Source: Cladopsammia gracilis (taxonomy: Eukaryota; Cnidaria; Anthozoa; Scleractinia; Dendrophylliidae). From it: DNA of 64,000 nucleotides. A model generated the notes under the pieces. That model did no database searches. It was not told where the DNA came from and saw nothing but the letters and a program-made list of their open reading frames with translations. Position 1 is the first letter of the stretch, and each line of letters starts with the position of its first letter. The position numbers and the translations under genes are program-made. The DNA lies in the NCBI GenBank assembly GCA_022457155.1, contig JAJGOT010000436.1, positions 312,001 to 376,000 of the forward strand. The letters run 5' to 3'. Positions 9,801 through 19,030 of the stretch are shown here, piece after piece.

Positions 9801-12207
9801 CGTCCACAATGTCACTTTGCAACTTAGGACCCGGTAGCGATTCACTGTTCAAACTCTTTCCATTTTGCTGAGCCGAGCCGTCGAATACAACCCGAACTTT
9901 GGTTGTGGCTTTCTCTGGCCGTACCACAGGGAAATGCGGAAGGAACCATTCTGATGGCGGTTTTGGCTCATCCTCTGGGACTTCTCGGATATATCCTTTA
10001 CTTAAGTAGTCTTCAACCACTGATTGGTAAGCTTGAGCCAGCTTCTCATCTTGAATTAACTTCTTTTCAACAGTACGAAGGCGCTTTTCTGCCATCTGTC
10101 GGTTTGGCGGCAGTTCTGGTCTTTCATGTTTCCAAGGCACGGCAACTTCATACCTCTCACCATCAAACCTGAATGACTCGTTCACTTTGTCAAAGGCTAG
10201 TTTCTCATCGGGGGAAAGTGGTCGTTCCACCTGCGGTGTGATCCCAATGGCTTCAAGGCTCCAAAACTGTTTCAGCAGATTGTTCAGTTCTCCATCATTA
10301 CTCTCTGACCGCTGCATACGATAGGTGTTAAGGTACCCAGTGTTACTTGCTCCCTGACCCTCAGACATACCAATGCTACCAATTGCTGTCCATCCTAATG
10401 GACACAGTCTGGCACTGGGCTCTTTGTCACCTCCACGAACCTCCTTCATGGGAAACAGCAGGTTGTAATAATCTGAGCCAATGAGAACATCGATTTTACT
10501 CCTTTTTCCAAGCTCAGGAAAAGGAATGTTCCTCAAATGTTTCCACTGATCTTTGATCTGAAGCCAGTTGGTTGGTTTCATCCCTCCACAAATACTATTT
10601 GATGTCTTCGCTACAATGACTGTGTCTACTTGACCGTCCAAACTCTCCAATCCAATCTCCATGGTAGCTGACATGAGATCAACCTTCTGACCATTTGCAA
10701 CATTGATGACCACTTTCTCCTTCCGACCTTCCATACCTAACTCCTCCACTACATCCTCGTTAACATAGGATGTATCACTGCCCTCGTCTAAGAAACAATT
10801 AACTTGCAAACGTCTGTCCCTATGTTTTAGGATGACCGGAACAGTACGCAAGGCGATCCTTCTCTGTTCATGTTCTTGAACTGTTTCAAACGTACTGGAC
10901 TTGTTTCCCTCCTTACTAGGCACGTCAGCCTTCCCCTCCATGAACTCAGGTGCTACTTTCACCTCATGAAGTATCCGGTGGTGATGGTCCTTACATCCAT
11001 CAATTCCGCACTCTCTGCTCCAAACACATGACTCACCCAGGTGCCCTTTCCCCAAACAACGGTAACACAGCCCAAGTTTCTTTGCCTTGTCCCACTTCTT
11101 TCTATGTTCCATTCCTTTGAACACATCACATTTCCAAATTGGGTGTTTTTGGTTGCACACTTTACAGGGACGATCGCGTTTTGCTTCTGCAGTCCCAAAA
11201 TAAGACCTTGACCCCCTCCCTCGTGCATTTCCAACACTGGAAAAACCATGCTTAACTTCCGATGCTTGTACCTGGTACTCAGCTTCCTCCGCAATCCAGT
11301 GACGCAGTTCGTCAAGAGACTCCACTTTTCCCTTTTCTCTAATTGATCTGTAGTACTGGCTGAGTAGAGGCTGAGGGAGTTTTTCTAGCACAATGGCATA
11401 CAAGGTTCCTCCTTCCAGATCAGAAATCTGCTTATTTTCCTTTAGAGAAACCACAGTTCTCTCCACTATGTCAGCAAATTTTTCTAGCTCTCTTGGATTA
11501 TCAGCGTTTATTGGCCTCATTTTTCGTAGCTCATCAATATGAGCTTGAACCTGTCGCCTGTTTCCCCCATACTTTCGATTCAACCTTGCCTTAGCCGCTT
11601 CATACGCATGCTCCGAGTAACCTAGTCCTTTAACCGTTTCTGCTGCCTCTCCTTCTAAACAACTTTCGAGCCGTAACATTTTAAACTGTGGTGACAAATC
11701 CGTTTCATCTACACAACTGGAAAACGCTGCCCACCAAGACTGATATTCTCTCTTATCGCCTGAAAACTTTGGAATTCGGATCCGTTCAAGCTGTCTGTTG
11801 GCATCGACCACGTGACCATCCTTGCCATGTGCGCCCTCCGATGTGCCGCTCTTGCTGTCCTTGCTCGTGCAGTTGAAATTTCCTTCGATTTCCTTGCTGT
11901 TACCTTGCGTTAAAAACAGTCGAGCTCCCTTTGTTTCGTTATCCACACGATCTACCGTAGCATCAGCGTCGTCTCCTGTTGAAGCTGCCAGCGATTCTTG
12001 TTTGTTTTCTCCGTACGAACTTTGAAGTGAATCCAACAATTCCAATAATTCGTCCTGTCGCTTATCGATGTCCCGTAATCTCTCCGTAATATTTTCCTTT
12101 TTCGGCGTTTTCGTCGACAATTCCGCCGCTAATTCGTTCAAATGCTTGGTAAGACTTGACTTGAGGGTTCTTTTTTCCTTCTTGAGTTGTTCTATCTTTT
12201 CCTCCAT
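6853..12207 (-). CDS. BEL/Pao gag-pol polyprotein (1784 aa)
   Basis: One open frame. The order of parts is typical of BEL/Pao. An N-terminal coiled coil is followed by a DUF1759-type gag region (RIPKFSGDKREYQSWW). Zinc-knuckle-like cysteines come next (CKVCNQKHPIWKC, CYRCLGKGHLGESC). A DUF1758 aspartic protease has CFLDEGSDTSYV. The reverse transcriptase has catalytic CYMDDLMPS, followed by the Peptidase_A17/RNase H region with TFSDASEKAYAAVVY. The integrase has an HHCC-like segment (HESEGHQMG...CFECAR) and DDE residues (AVDFGGPF, LSDNGTNF, then FESMIKSAKRA). A DUF5641-like tail contains GDVVVV. The product would package, reverse-transcribe and integrate the element. No frameshift or stop interrupts it, so the protein may be functional. 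Confidence 0.95.
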   Translation of the reverse strand: MEEKIEQLKKEKRTLKSSLTKHLNELAAELSTKTPKKENITERLRDIDKRQDELLELLDSLQSSYGENKQESLAASTGDDADATVDRVDNETKGARLFLTQGNSKEIEGNFNCTSKDSKSGTSEGAHGKDGHVVDANRQLERIRIPKFSGDKREYQSWWAAFSSCVDETDLSPQFKMLRLESCLEGEAAETVKGLGYSEHAYEAAKARLNRKYGGNRRQVQAHIDELRKMRPINADNPRELEKFADIVERTVVSLKENKQISDLEGGTLYAIVLEKLPQPLLSQYYRSIREKGKVESLDELRHWIAEEAEYQVQASEVKHGFSSVGNARGRGSRSYFGTAEAKRDRPCKVCNQKHPIWKCDVFKGMEHRKKWDKAKKLGLCYRCLGKGHLGESCVWSRECGIDGCKDHHHRILHEVKVAPEFMEGKADVPSKEGNKSSTFETVQEHEQRRIALRTVPVILKHRDRRLQVNCFLDEGSDTSYVNEDVVEELGMEGRKEKVVINVANGQKVDLMSATMEIGLESLDGQVDTVIVAKTSNSICGGMKPTNWLQIKDQWKHLRNIPFPELGKRSKIDVLIGSDYYNLLFPMKEVRGGDKEPSARLCPLGWTAIGSIGMSEGQGASNTGYLNTYRMQRSESNDGELNNLLKQFWSLEAIGITPQVERPLSPDEKLAFDKVNESFRFDGERYEVAVPWKHERPELPPNRQMAEKRLRTVEKKLIQDEKLAQAYQSVVEDYLSKGYIREVPEDEPKPPSEWFLPHFPVVRPEKATTKVRVVFDGSAQQNGKSLNSESLPGPKLQSDIVDVLVKFRKEPVALAGDVSQMYHQILLRPVDRPLHRFLYRKLGSGDTPRVYEFQRFIFGGCYSPFCVQFAWQQHARLHKETYPLAADAVLEHCYMDDLMPSASTVDKAKETRKQLTEWGDLAGFHIRKWISNEPDVIVDVAEGDRAFEIDLEKRELPTTKTLGVLWAATDDEFFFRHSLQLDGFEFTKRNVLKRTATVYDPLGFLSPYVIRSKLLIQKAWLEARDWDELLPTYHQREWTKWFRELEDLELVKIPRCLKDPSPKVEELSIHTFSDASEKAYAAVVYIRHVYEGGNVTARLIMSKSRLAPLKAVSIPRLELLGALIGLRLTRQVCSALKIPTHGVTYWVDSVNVGYWIQGQSREYKPFIAHRVGEIHEFSAPDQWRHVPTNVNPADHGTRGLTVEELARADLWWNGPEFLKKSKQDWPECKFDKPTSEENLELKGTREIAAKEATSYQISEEGEKTAIDGNATAEDVWRLDPSRYSKWYRVKTKGKLELGLSLVRVTAWVRRFIANCRKPAEQRERGELKPLELQNAEKSIIREVQSSVFVAEMEALRRNKQIQRGSTLASFNPVLVDGVLRSNTRLRHADNLPYEVKCPIILPKRNHVTRLIVKNYHESEGHQMGLNYTINHLREKYLVVHVREQVKRVMRECFECARRFRSKPAHQQMAPLPRIRLQQSSRPFENCAVDFGGPFLTKQGRGRVRAKRYLCLFLCLQTHCCHLEMASSLDTDAFLNAFVRMTARRGWPQQMLSDNGTNFVSASRELQDLVSAMDQDKIQRMTSNKGVTWKWNPPAAPHFGGVFESMIKSAKRAIFAVLGDAEVNDEELETIFIGVESLLNSRPLTAVSDDPNDDRVLTPNHFLIGQMGGDFVPEGVDTMPFNPRKRWRRVQELTRHVWHRWMKEYLPQIGSRPKWYFPTDNLRVGDVVVVIDPGIVRRQWNVGRIVQTYPGPDGLVRVVDVRINGKTLKRPITRISPLEIRDTEV

Positions 12208-12327
12208 GATTCTTCCAATATCGGTAGACTAATACTCCCGCCGAAAGTTTCCACGCTCGAACGCGTCTCTTGCAAATACCTGAATTTCGGTTCCGATTAC
12301 ACTCCAATTTCTCCACCGATGCGATTA

Positions 12328-12344
12328 TCCGGCTCGAAGGACCA
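12328..12344 (-). promoter_or_regulatory. tRNA-Tyr primer-binding site
   Basis: The plus-strand sequence TCCGGCTCGAAGGACCA equals the 3' end of eukaryotic tRNA-Tyr including CCA, two bases from the 5' LTR. The minus strand would therefore be primed by tRNA-Tyr. The match is from knowledge of the tRNA sequence, not a search. Confidence 0.85.
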
Positions 12345-12346
12345 AA

Positions 12347-12533
12347 TGTTGATTCCAAAACCAACTAAAATAAACTCAACGATTTTAATTCAGGTATAAG
12401 TCACAGAATTACAGTTCTCGCTCCTAAATGCCGAAGCCCGAGTCAAAGTCCAAAACACTAAGTCACATGACTAGCTGACGTCAGGAGCCTATTACCTGCT
12501 GACGCGTAACGCAACGCAAAAATCTCCTCTACA
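12347..12533 (-). repeat. 5' LTR of the BEL/Pao element
   Basis: 187 bp with TG/CA ends, followed on the right by the target duplication TCCCT (12534-12538). Confidence 0.95.
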
Positions 12534-12659
12534 TCCCTGATAGAAGAAGTTTGTACAGCAACTTAACTCAGTAACATTTGAACCACAGCCAAAACGTGAT
12601 AACTTAGCACTACTCCACTCAGGTTGGGTATGTAATTCAAGTATTTCTATTTTGCGCAT

Positions 12660-12787
12660 TTCGCAAAAAAAGACAAGACATGAAATTCATCAGATTAAAT
12701 CGGTAAAATATGGATATGAAGTGTGCCTGTTGACGAGTCTGAATATCGACGATTTGCTGTTTTTAGCGAAGCTTGGAGACGAAACTA
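12660..12787. repeat. Dispersed repeat, copy 1
   Basis: About 120 bp running from GACAAGACATGAAATTCAT to AGCTTGGAGAC. It matches 42150-42277 with a few differences, in the same orientation. Identity stops abruptly at GGAGAC, where the Penelope-like element PLE-3 begins. No coding role is seen. Confidence 0.75.
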
Positions 12788-12851
12788 GATAATAGGTGAA
12801 CGCTGGTTTGTTTGTCTCACGATGGAGTCACTTTGAGATGTTGATCGCGAC

Positions 12852-12884
12852 GTTTCGACTGCTGTAACTGCTAGCCTTCATCAG
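12852..12884 (-). ncRNA. Hammerhead-like core at the PLE-3 3' end
   Basis: On the minus strand CTGATGA (12878-12884) and GAAAC (12852-12856) flank a G-C/G-U stem-loop. These are the two invariant hammerhead strands. I could not identify the matching cleavage-site strand with confidence, so catalysis is unproven. Confidence 0.5.
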
Positions 12885-12912
12885 GCGATGAGTTCGATTG
12901 GTTACGTGTCGC

Positions 12913-13117
12913 TTATGTAGCACGTTGGTTTGTTGCTATTGGTGCATTCGGATCCTCATTATTATTCCTAATGGATGTTGTTCCCTCACAGGTCCGATTT
13001 GTTATCGATCGGCTGTTGTGATTCTTGATTGTAGGCATCCATGTTTCAAGAATTTCGATTCCACTTATATCTATGTTGATGTTATAAGGATGAAGTTTTA
13101 TGTGGATGGCCTCTTTG
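12913..13117 (-). pseudogene. C-terminal part of the PLE-3 GIY-YIG domain
   Basis: The minus-strand frame KEAIHIKLHPYNINIDISG then ILETWMPTIKNHNS resembles the C-terminal region of Penelope-type endonuclease domains. It is cut off at 13117 by the inserted transposon; the upstream half is at 30140-30365. Confidence 0.7.
13111..13117. repeat. Target-site duplication CTCTTTG, left copy
   Basis: CTCTTTG immediately precedes the left inverted repeat, and the same 7 bp lie at 30140-30146 immediately after the right one. Because the TIR edge is ambiguous, a 5-bp reading (TCTTT) or an 8-bp reading with one mismatch is also possible. Confidence 0.85.
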
Positions 13118-13287
13118 CAACATGATCTCGAGACCAGAATAACGATTATCATTAAATCTTAAATCGCTTTGAAATAATGATTATCATTAACACCCGACAC
13201 ATTATGGAGAAAGAGTAATTCCTGGGGTCGAGTTTGTCTCGGGCCGCTCTACTGCATTCAAAATGGCGGACGGAGGCGAAGGTAAGA
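13118..13287 (+). repeat. Left terminal inverted repeat (170 bp)
   Basis: It starts CAACATGATCTCGAGACCAG and ends GGTAAGA, and matches the reverse complement of 29970-30139 with about six mismatches. It holds two copies of ATAAYGATTATCATTAA (13139-13155 and 13174-13190, 35 bp apart), candidate transposase-binding sites, and the CAAAATGGCGG start region. Confidence 0.95.
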
Positions 13288-16200
13288 ACGCTTTTTTTAG
13301 ACCATTATACTCCAAGAGTTAAATTTACGGCTAAACTACAGAATATAGGGCCACTTTTTACCGTATACCAAACGGCTCGTTTGCTCTTTAGTTTTATGCA
13401 CTGCCGAGCCAAACGAGCCTGACCAAATATATTAGACCCTGTGCACTGCCGAGGCAAACGAGCCATCAAAAACATAGACCCAACACTGTGGCGAGCAAAA
13501 GGAAGTGTCCTTCAATGCCTGAACTGTTTTATAAGTGCAAAGATTTCGGTTTATCCTAGTACAGTGTACCGGTTCACAAGGGATTTCACATATTTGTATT
13601 CACCAGGACAGAACCAAGATTTCCGTATAACCCCATGCGTTAGTTATGCATACCGAAACAAACGAGAAAACAACAGAACGCAAAAAAAAAAAACAACAAC
13701 AACAACAACAACAATGGTGCATACATACATAATAAATGTATGGGGTTATAGAGAAATCTTACCTTCCTAGAAAAGACCTGCAAAAAGGCTTCTATGAGGC
13801 AACTCATAAATAGGAAATGCTCTTCTTATACTGAGTGGATGGCAGACCAATTTCACTAATCGTAGCGTTGTATTTAGTATGATAAAGGTGCACTTTTTTA
13901 TATGTAAAGAATGTGAAGTAATTCATGAACAACAAAAATGCAAAGGGGTTATGTATGCAAGGAGAATATGAATTATTCCCCTTGCATTTTATTATATAAT
14001 CCCCTTGCATTTTAATTAGTTATTCTTCAGCCCCATTGTTCCCTACGAGAAATCAATGCTGCATCCGGCTTTTCAGACAGTTGATGCGGGGTTATGAGAT
14101 ATATTCCCCTGAGAAAGATCAAAGGAATTTGAGCCAATGTGAAAATAATAGTGATTAGAGTGCAAGAAAAGCCTCTAGCTTGCAGGGTATCAAAGAATTG
14201 ATGAGTAAACATGTTACCCAGTTCCCGATGCATATTTGTGTCACACTAAGACATGTTTTTGATTTTAAATCATTTTAGAAACAAAATTTGGTTTATGCTC
14301 AAGCCAGAGAACTTTCTCTTGATTAATATTGATTCTTCGATTAGCTTTCCGATGATTGATTTTCATTGATTAATTACGCCGGTTGGTAGTGGTAGTGGTA
14401 GTGCGGATTAAAAAAAAAAAACATTTACTGTGCTGTCGTTTTTTCCTAAGTCTTGAAAAATCTGTTTGAAGTCGGCAGATCGGGTTTAAATTTCCATACT
14501 GAGGGGCTTAAAGAGGCCCTACCCAGCCAAAGTCATTCTACATTTTCTGTAAACAGTAGTGCTCCAGTGACTGGAACTGTAGAAAGTGTTAAATCACATT
14601 TGTATCAGGTAACTTCATCAGTGAAGATTATTAACCATCCATACCCTTGGTCTGCACAGGGCTCATAAAAATCTAAAATTTAAACTTGCCTTGTGTAAAA
14701 TCAAATCTAAAGTTTTACTTGTTGGACAAGTTTTTATAAATAATAATTGTTACTCAAGCTTAATTCACAGGTGATTTGTCCATATCCTTACCCGTTGGGC
14801 TAGTGAGTAGAGAAAGTTACTTTCCCCATGCAAAAAAAAAACTGAAATTGTGTCCCTTTTTTTCACTTCTAGGCTTTGTGGGGTGGGCGATGGCAGGAGG
14901 GGGCAGTAGCAACAACTGGAGAGGAAGTAGAGAATATCAACAGCCAGTGGGCTAGTGAGTGGAGAAAGTTACTTTCCCCATGCAAAAAGAAAAACTGAAA
15001 TTGTGTCCCTTTTTTCACTTCTAGGCTTTGTGGGGTGGGCGATGGCAGGAGGGGGCAGTAGCAACAACTGGAGAGGAAGTAGAGAATATCAACAGCCAGT
15101 TTTCAAGATTTGGTAGTTGTACAAAGCACATGCTTCTGGAAGGTATTAAAGTATCTTTCAATGTTTGCATGTTTAACTCTAAGTGATATCTTGGTGATGA
15201 AGTACATAAGAGTAACTACCGGTAATTGAGTTTAACTGTGTCTTGTTTTAACAGGGACCCATTTAAAATGTACCCTTTTGAACTCAAGAATCTGGGAAGC
15301 TGGTATACATGTAGTCTGTAGTCGTATCTAATGTCTACAGACAGGGAAAATTACAAAATGCTGTCACAATAAAGCTGTTACTGAAAAAATGCATTGGTGC
15401 ATGTATTTCGGACATTGTTGCTATTGTTGTTGTTAAAGCCATTATTAGTAGGTATTGTTGGTGTTTTATTTTTTGAGGAAGAAGTCTTGTATAATGGAAA
15501 ACACCAACTGTTGCCAGCAGGGGAGGCTTTTCTGTGTCACTTGCTGGCTTTAGATATGTGTACTCCCAAGCAGGGGAGCTGCACAGGATTGTTGAGAGTA
15601 TATTATGGAAAAAAGATCTGAAAACTAATTTTACCAAAGCCTTGTTCCAACTTTGTGGCTGGTGAAGCTGTGTTGATGGAAAAGGCCATACTATATCTAG
15701 ACCCTCAGATGATAATGGTCAATATGAAATTTTTAACCTGCTTGAATGGACGGCTACATACACGTAGAATTTTTCTCTTGTTTATGCATCTGCAGTATAA
15801 GGCTATAAAAAAGACTAATATTATTGGAGACATGGAACTTAAAATTAATACAAATTACAAAAATTAATGTACATAAAAATAAAGAATCATGTTGTTCATG
15901 TTGTTGTTCTTTCTGTTGTTTCATTGATGCTGTAACTGGCTTATGCCCTTTTTATCTGTTGGTCAGTGGCTAAGTTTCCTCCAGACCAAATGTAATTGCA
16001 GTCCAACCTATTTAATACTGACACCAAATGGACAGTATATGGCGTATTATAGAAGTAAGAGTTATCATCGATTTTAGATCTTTTGGACCAGTGAAACTGT
16101 CCAAAGTAAAGAGCTGTTCATGTTAAACAGGTGTCCATAAGATTAGGTGTGACTATGTTGTTTTTTCCCTTTAGATGGATCCAAACAATGCCAAAAGTTG

Positions 16201-16669
16201 CGTACAAAAATATCATCAATCATCATCAAGCTTGGGGAAATGGTTGGAAAGTATAACAGACTCACCGCCGCCAATAATCGCGTCGCAATGAAAGAAGTTG
16301 AAAAACGGGAATTTTCCGTGGAAAGGTAAAATTTGAACTGGAGATGGTAAACACACTATTTTCTAAAAACTAATAGCAGGTTTATATCAAGTCGAACTTT
16401 ACGGTAAAGAGATGACGTGACCAAGTAATATTAGGCCAGTGAGTTTAATGGCTCTGAAAATTTGAAAAAAAATTGAGGAAAGTGTTTATGGAAGGCAAGG
16501 CCGTGCATTCTAATAATTTTCTCCATACAATTCCTAAAGAGTTTTCAAATATCCACACTATCATAAAAACACAAACCATATCAGCAGTGGCCTCAAACGT
16601 GGCCATTTTCCTAATTTTGCTATTATCTTTTCAAGGCATCAATTAATGGCAATGAAGATGCTGAGGTGA
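13263..16669 (+). CDS. Five-exon gene of the 17-kb element, KDZ-transposase-like C-terminus
   Basis: Model: exon 1 13263-13281 (MADGGE, inside the TIR), exon 2 14451-14608, exon 3 15025-15142, exon 4 16175-16325, exon 5 16636-16669. All introns are GT-AG. Every junction phase agrees (1/2, 0/0, 1/2, 2/1), and the summed length of 480 nt gives 159 codons plus stop. That is good internal evidence for a real spliced gene. Exon 3 contains ALWGGRWQEGAVATTGEEVE and exon 4 KLGEMVGKYNRLTAANN; both recall the C-terminal region of KDZ transposases as I remember them. The catalytic core is absent, so the product may be a truncated transposase or an accessory DNA-binding protein. An extra, unusable copy of exon 3 lies at 14873. 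Splicing is predicted by eye. Confidence 0.55.
14797..15100 (+). repeat. 152-bp tandem duplication covering an exon acceptor
   Basis: GGGCTAGTGAG...AACAGCCAGT at 14797-14948 recurs at 14949-15100, almost identical. Each copy has a polypyrimidine tract and CTTCTAG acceptor (14871-14872 and 15023-15024) and the beginning of exon 3. The first copy runs into TGGGCTAG without a donor, so only the second can be spliced on. Confidence 0.9.
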
Positions 16670-16926
16670 CAGTCGACGAGAGCAGTGAAATGGTTAACGG
16701 GAGCGATTCTGGAGACATTGTCCTGGATGCCCTTGCCAATATAGGTGCAGCCCCGATGTTTACAGCGCCTGCCGAGGAATATAATTTTTCGGTTGGTAAA
16801 AGGCGCTACAATGGCCGAAACGGCAGTAACGCATGCAGTTTGATTAGCTTGGTGATCGGTTACGCTTTAAATGTGAGGAAGATCTCGCCCACATTGCTTC
16901 TTACCTTTGTCAAGTACCGTCATTGA
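16636..16926 (+). CDS. Uncharacterised open frame with a GSNAC motif
   Basis: Open from the acceptor TCTTTTCAAG to a stop at 16926, in a different frame from the last exon of the preceding gene. The N-terminal half is acidic (NEDAEVTVDESSEMVNGSD). The C-terminal half has RYNGRNGSNACSLISLVIGY. A Cys in an N-A-C-S-hydrophobic helix is reminiscent of papain-like or Ulp1-like peptidase nucleophiles, but no His or Asp partner is visible, so this is only a suggestion. The first ATG is at about 16690. It may be an alternative terminal exon or the remnant of a second transposon gene. Confidence 0.35.
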   Translation, partial: ASINGNEDAEVTVDESSEMVNGSDSGDIVLDALANIGAAPMFTAPAEEYNFSVGKRRYNGRNGSNACSLISLVIGYALNVRKISPTLLLTFVKYRH

Positions 16927-17404
16927 TGTTGTTTGCGGCAACCGGTGTACGACTTATGTCTTGACAGTTTACCCTCAAGTTATGTATCCATTCAAAAAGC
17001 TGCCAGCGTGTTAGAAATCTAGTTTGATATTGGCGTGTGAAACATTTGCCAGTACGCCTAAAAGATCAATATGAGCAGTACACTGTTGGCGTTCAGTTAC
17101 TGTACCAGAAGACATCGCTTCCCGCTCCTCTTTTTTCGGGTTAACTATTTTGAACGAGAAAACCCCTGTGTTACATCACCAAGGGTTTCATAATGTATGT
17201 CGACACCCATTCTCATGACCCTAGCGGCCCGGGGTTAGACACAGCTGAAGTAAAGGACCTTAATGAGATTTGTAGAGCAGTTTAGGAACTTTAGGGGAAT
17301 GATGAGAAAACCTATGGAAATGTGATCGGCAACTTTTAAATTTAAGAGCGATGATGTTGGAACAGTCCTAAGTGACATAGTTTAGACCGTGATAACTACA
17401 CTAT

Positions 17405-17516
17405 GTTTGCCCCCCAAATTTTGCATAAACTATTGTTTTTAAATGCTCTTGGGAGGACTGCATATTCCCAAGAGCATTTCAAAACAATAGTTTATGCAAA
17501 ATTTGGGGGGCAAACA
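17405..17516. repeat. Long hairpin with about 50-bp arms
   Basis: GTTTGCCCCCCAAATTTTGC...GCTCTTGGGA is mirrored as TCCCAAGAGC...GGGGGGCAAAC with a spacer of about 12 bp. A related TTTGCCCCCCAAAAATG occurs alone at 17760. It is probably a small foldback element. Confidence 0.85.
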
Positions 17517-18412
17517 AAGTGTATTATGGGGAATTGGAAAATGGAGAATAGGTTTTTTACAGGGTTGTAGCCTCTCGTATAGAGACATTAGTGTATTAGC
17601 GATATATTTGTAAGGGCGTATGTTTCGTAAATGGATTCAAAATGCATATGTAGGAATTTCGTCTATGTGCATTATATCAGAATCTTAGAGTATGTTATGA
17701 GCTACTGATTATATAAATAATGTAATTTCGCTATTGCTTGGGTCATAGCTAGGCTTTGTAATTTGCCCCCCAAAAATGTCGCGCCACTTTTTCAACCAAT
17801 CAGAAGTATTTTTATGTTGTGTGTTGTATCGTTACCGTACTTAAAGTAAATATGAAAAGTGTCCTTTATTGACCCAAATGTTCGAAAGGTTCACAAGCAA
17901 CTGGACAAGTGCTTCTTTAGGAGTTTAACGAAGCATGGGGCTTATTATCCCTTATCCTAGCAACAAGTTAATAATGTGAAGTAGTCTTCTCGTTTGCGTA
18001 CTCTGGTACCTCGGCAACAGCTCATATAGTTATGGCTTTCTTAGCAAACAGTTGTTTGCCTTTCGTAACGAATAAAGTGAAGTTGCAAGTGTAATACTTA
18101 CAATAAAGACGTTGTCAAAATTTGTCTTTCTTTCTTTCTAGACTCCGGAGATCAAATGCTACCGTAATTTATTAGTATTATATGTTTAAAGCGAGTATTT
18201 CACGCTATGTGCATGCCTGTCCATATCTTTTCATTTCTCGGTAAAAGGCGACAGGCTTAATTTCGAGGACGATTGAAACGGATTCTAGATACGAATGCTA
18301 AACGGAGTTTATTCTTTCGATTCAAAGCATAAATAGCCAACGTACTTTGAGCCTTCACAGGTTTTATGTCTAATTAAACAGTTCTTACCAACACGTGGTT
18401 GTTAAAAATTTC

Positions 18413-18508
18413 ACTGGTTCAGCCCTGAAACCTATATACCCCCCACCTTGCGTTAAGACGTCGACCCCAATTTTCATTTAATACTAGAGTCGGTAAAACG
18501 AGCTGAGT
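18413..18508 (-). repeat. Solitary inverted satellite monomer
   Basis: Read on the minus strand, this stretch aligns with the 103-bp satellite unit (GTTTTACCGACTCTAGTATT, then AAATGAAAATTGGGG, then CGCAAGGTGG) but is more diverged. It lies about 520 bp outside the main array and in the opposite orientation. Confidence 0.8.
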
Positions 18509-19030
18509 TGAATATTAAACTCGCCCACTAAATCCATGCTTTAACGTGAAATCATGTAATCAATGACGAGGAAGCCCAAATTCATAAGCTTCTGTAGTTT
18601 CTTTAAGCTTAGCTTCCTCGCCAATTTAACTTTAAGATCTATGTAATTTTTTCAGTTTCGTTTTTTTCTGTTTTATTCTTCTCTGTAATTTGTTCTTGGC
18701 AAAAATAAATAAATAACAAGTAAAACAAAAATAAATAAAAACACGAGGAACCAGATTTTTTATTGATCTGTATCATTTTTGCCCAGAAGTAAAAAAGATT
18801 TGGGCAGGCATGCACCTAACTTGAAAAAGTCCCTCTCAGTAAGGCACCCTTCCTAAACCTAATGGCATTACTGCTCAGCGTAGAAAACGCTTTGCGATCT
18901 GCTTTATGCAGCCAAATGATGATGATGGAAGTCGCGTAAATATACAGAAACTTTTTCTAAAAGTCCGCATTAAAATACCGCGTTTGCAACATCCCGTGCT
19001 ACGGCTCTCTTGGTCCGTATCTGTTGTACT

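Larger units (their letters stand above)
6524..12533 (-). mobile_element. Complete BEL/Pao LTR retrotransposon
   Basis: A 6010-bp element in minus orientation. Direct 187-bp LTRs (6524-6710 and 12347-12533) start TG and end CA and differ at one visible position (CCCGCTG versus CCTGCTG). A 5-bp target duplication TCCCT flanks it (6519-6523 and 12534-12538). A primer-binding site, a polypurine tract and a single uninterrupted gag-pol frame are all present. Near-identical LTRs and the intact frame point to recent insertion and possible activity. Confidence 0.95.
16927..19030. other. Noncoding interior of the 17-kb element
   Basis: Apart from the hairpin at 17405 and an isolated inverted satellite monomer at 18413, I see no genes. 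AT-rich sequence with AATAAA-type signals near 18069 and 18705. Confidence 0.4.

Noticed and set aside
12062..12364. A 100-aa minus-strand frame at the start of the BEL element
   Set aside because: It overlaps the gag start and the primer-binding site in another frame, with no family features.
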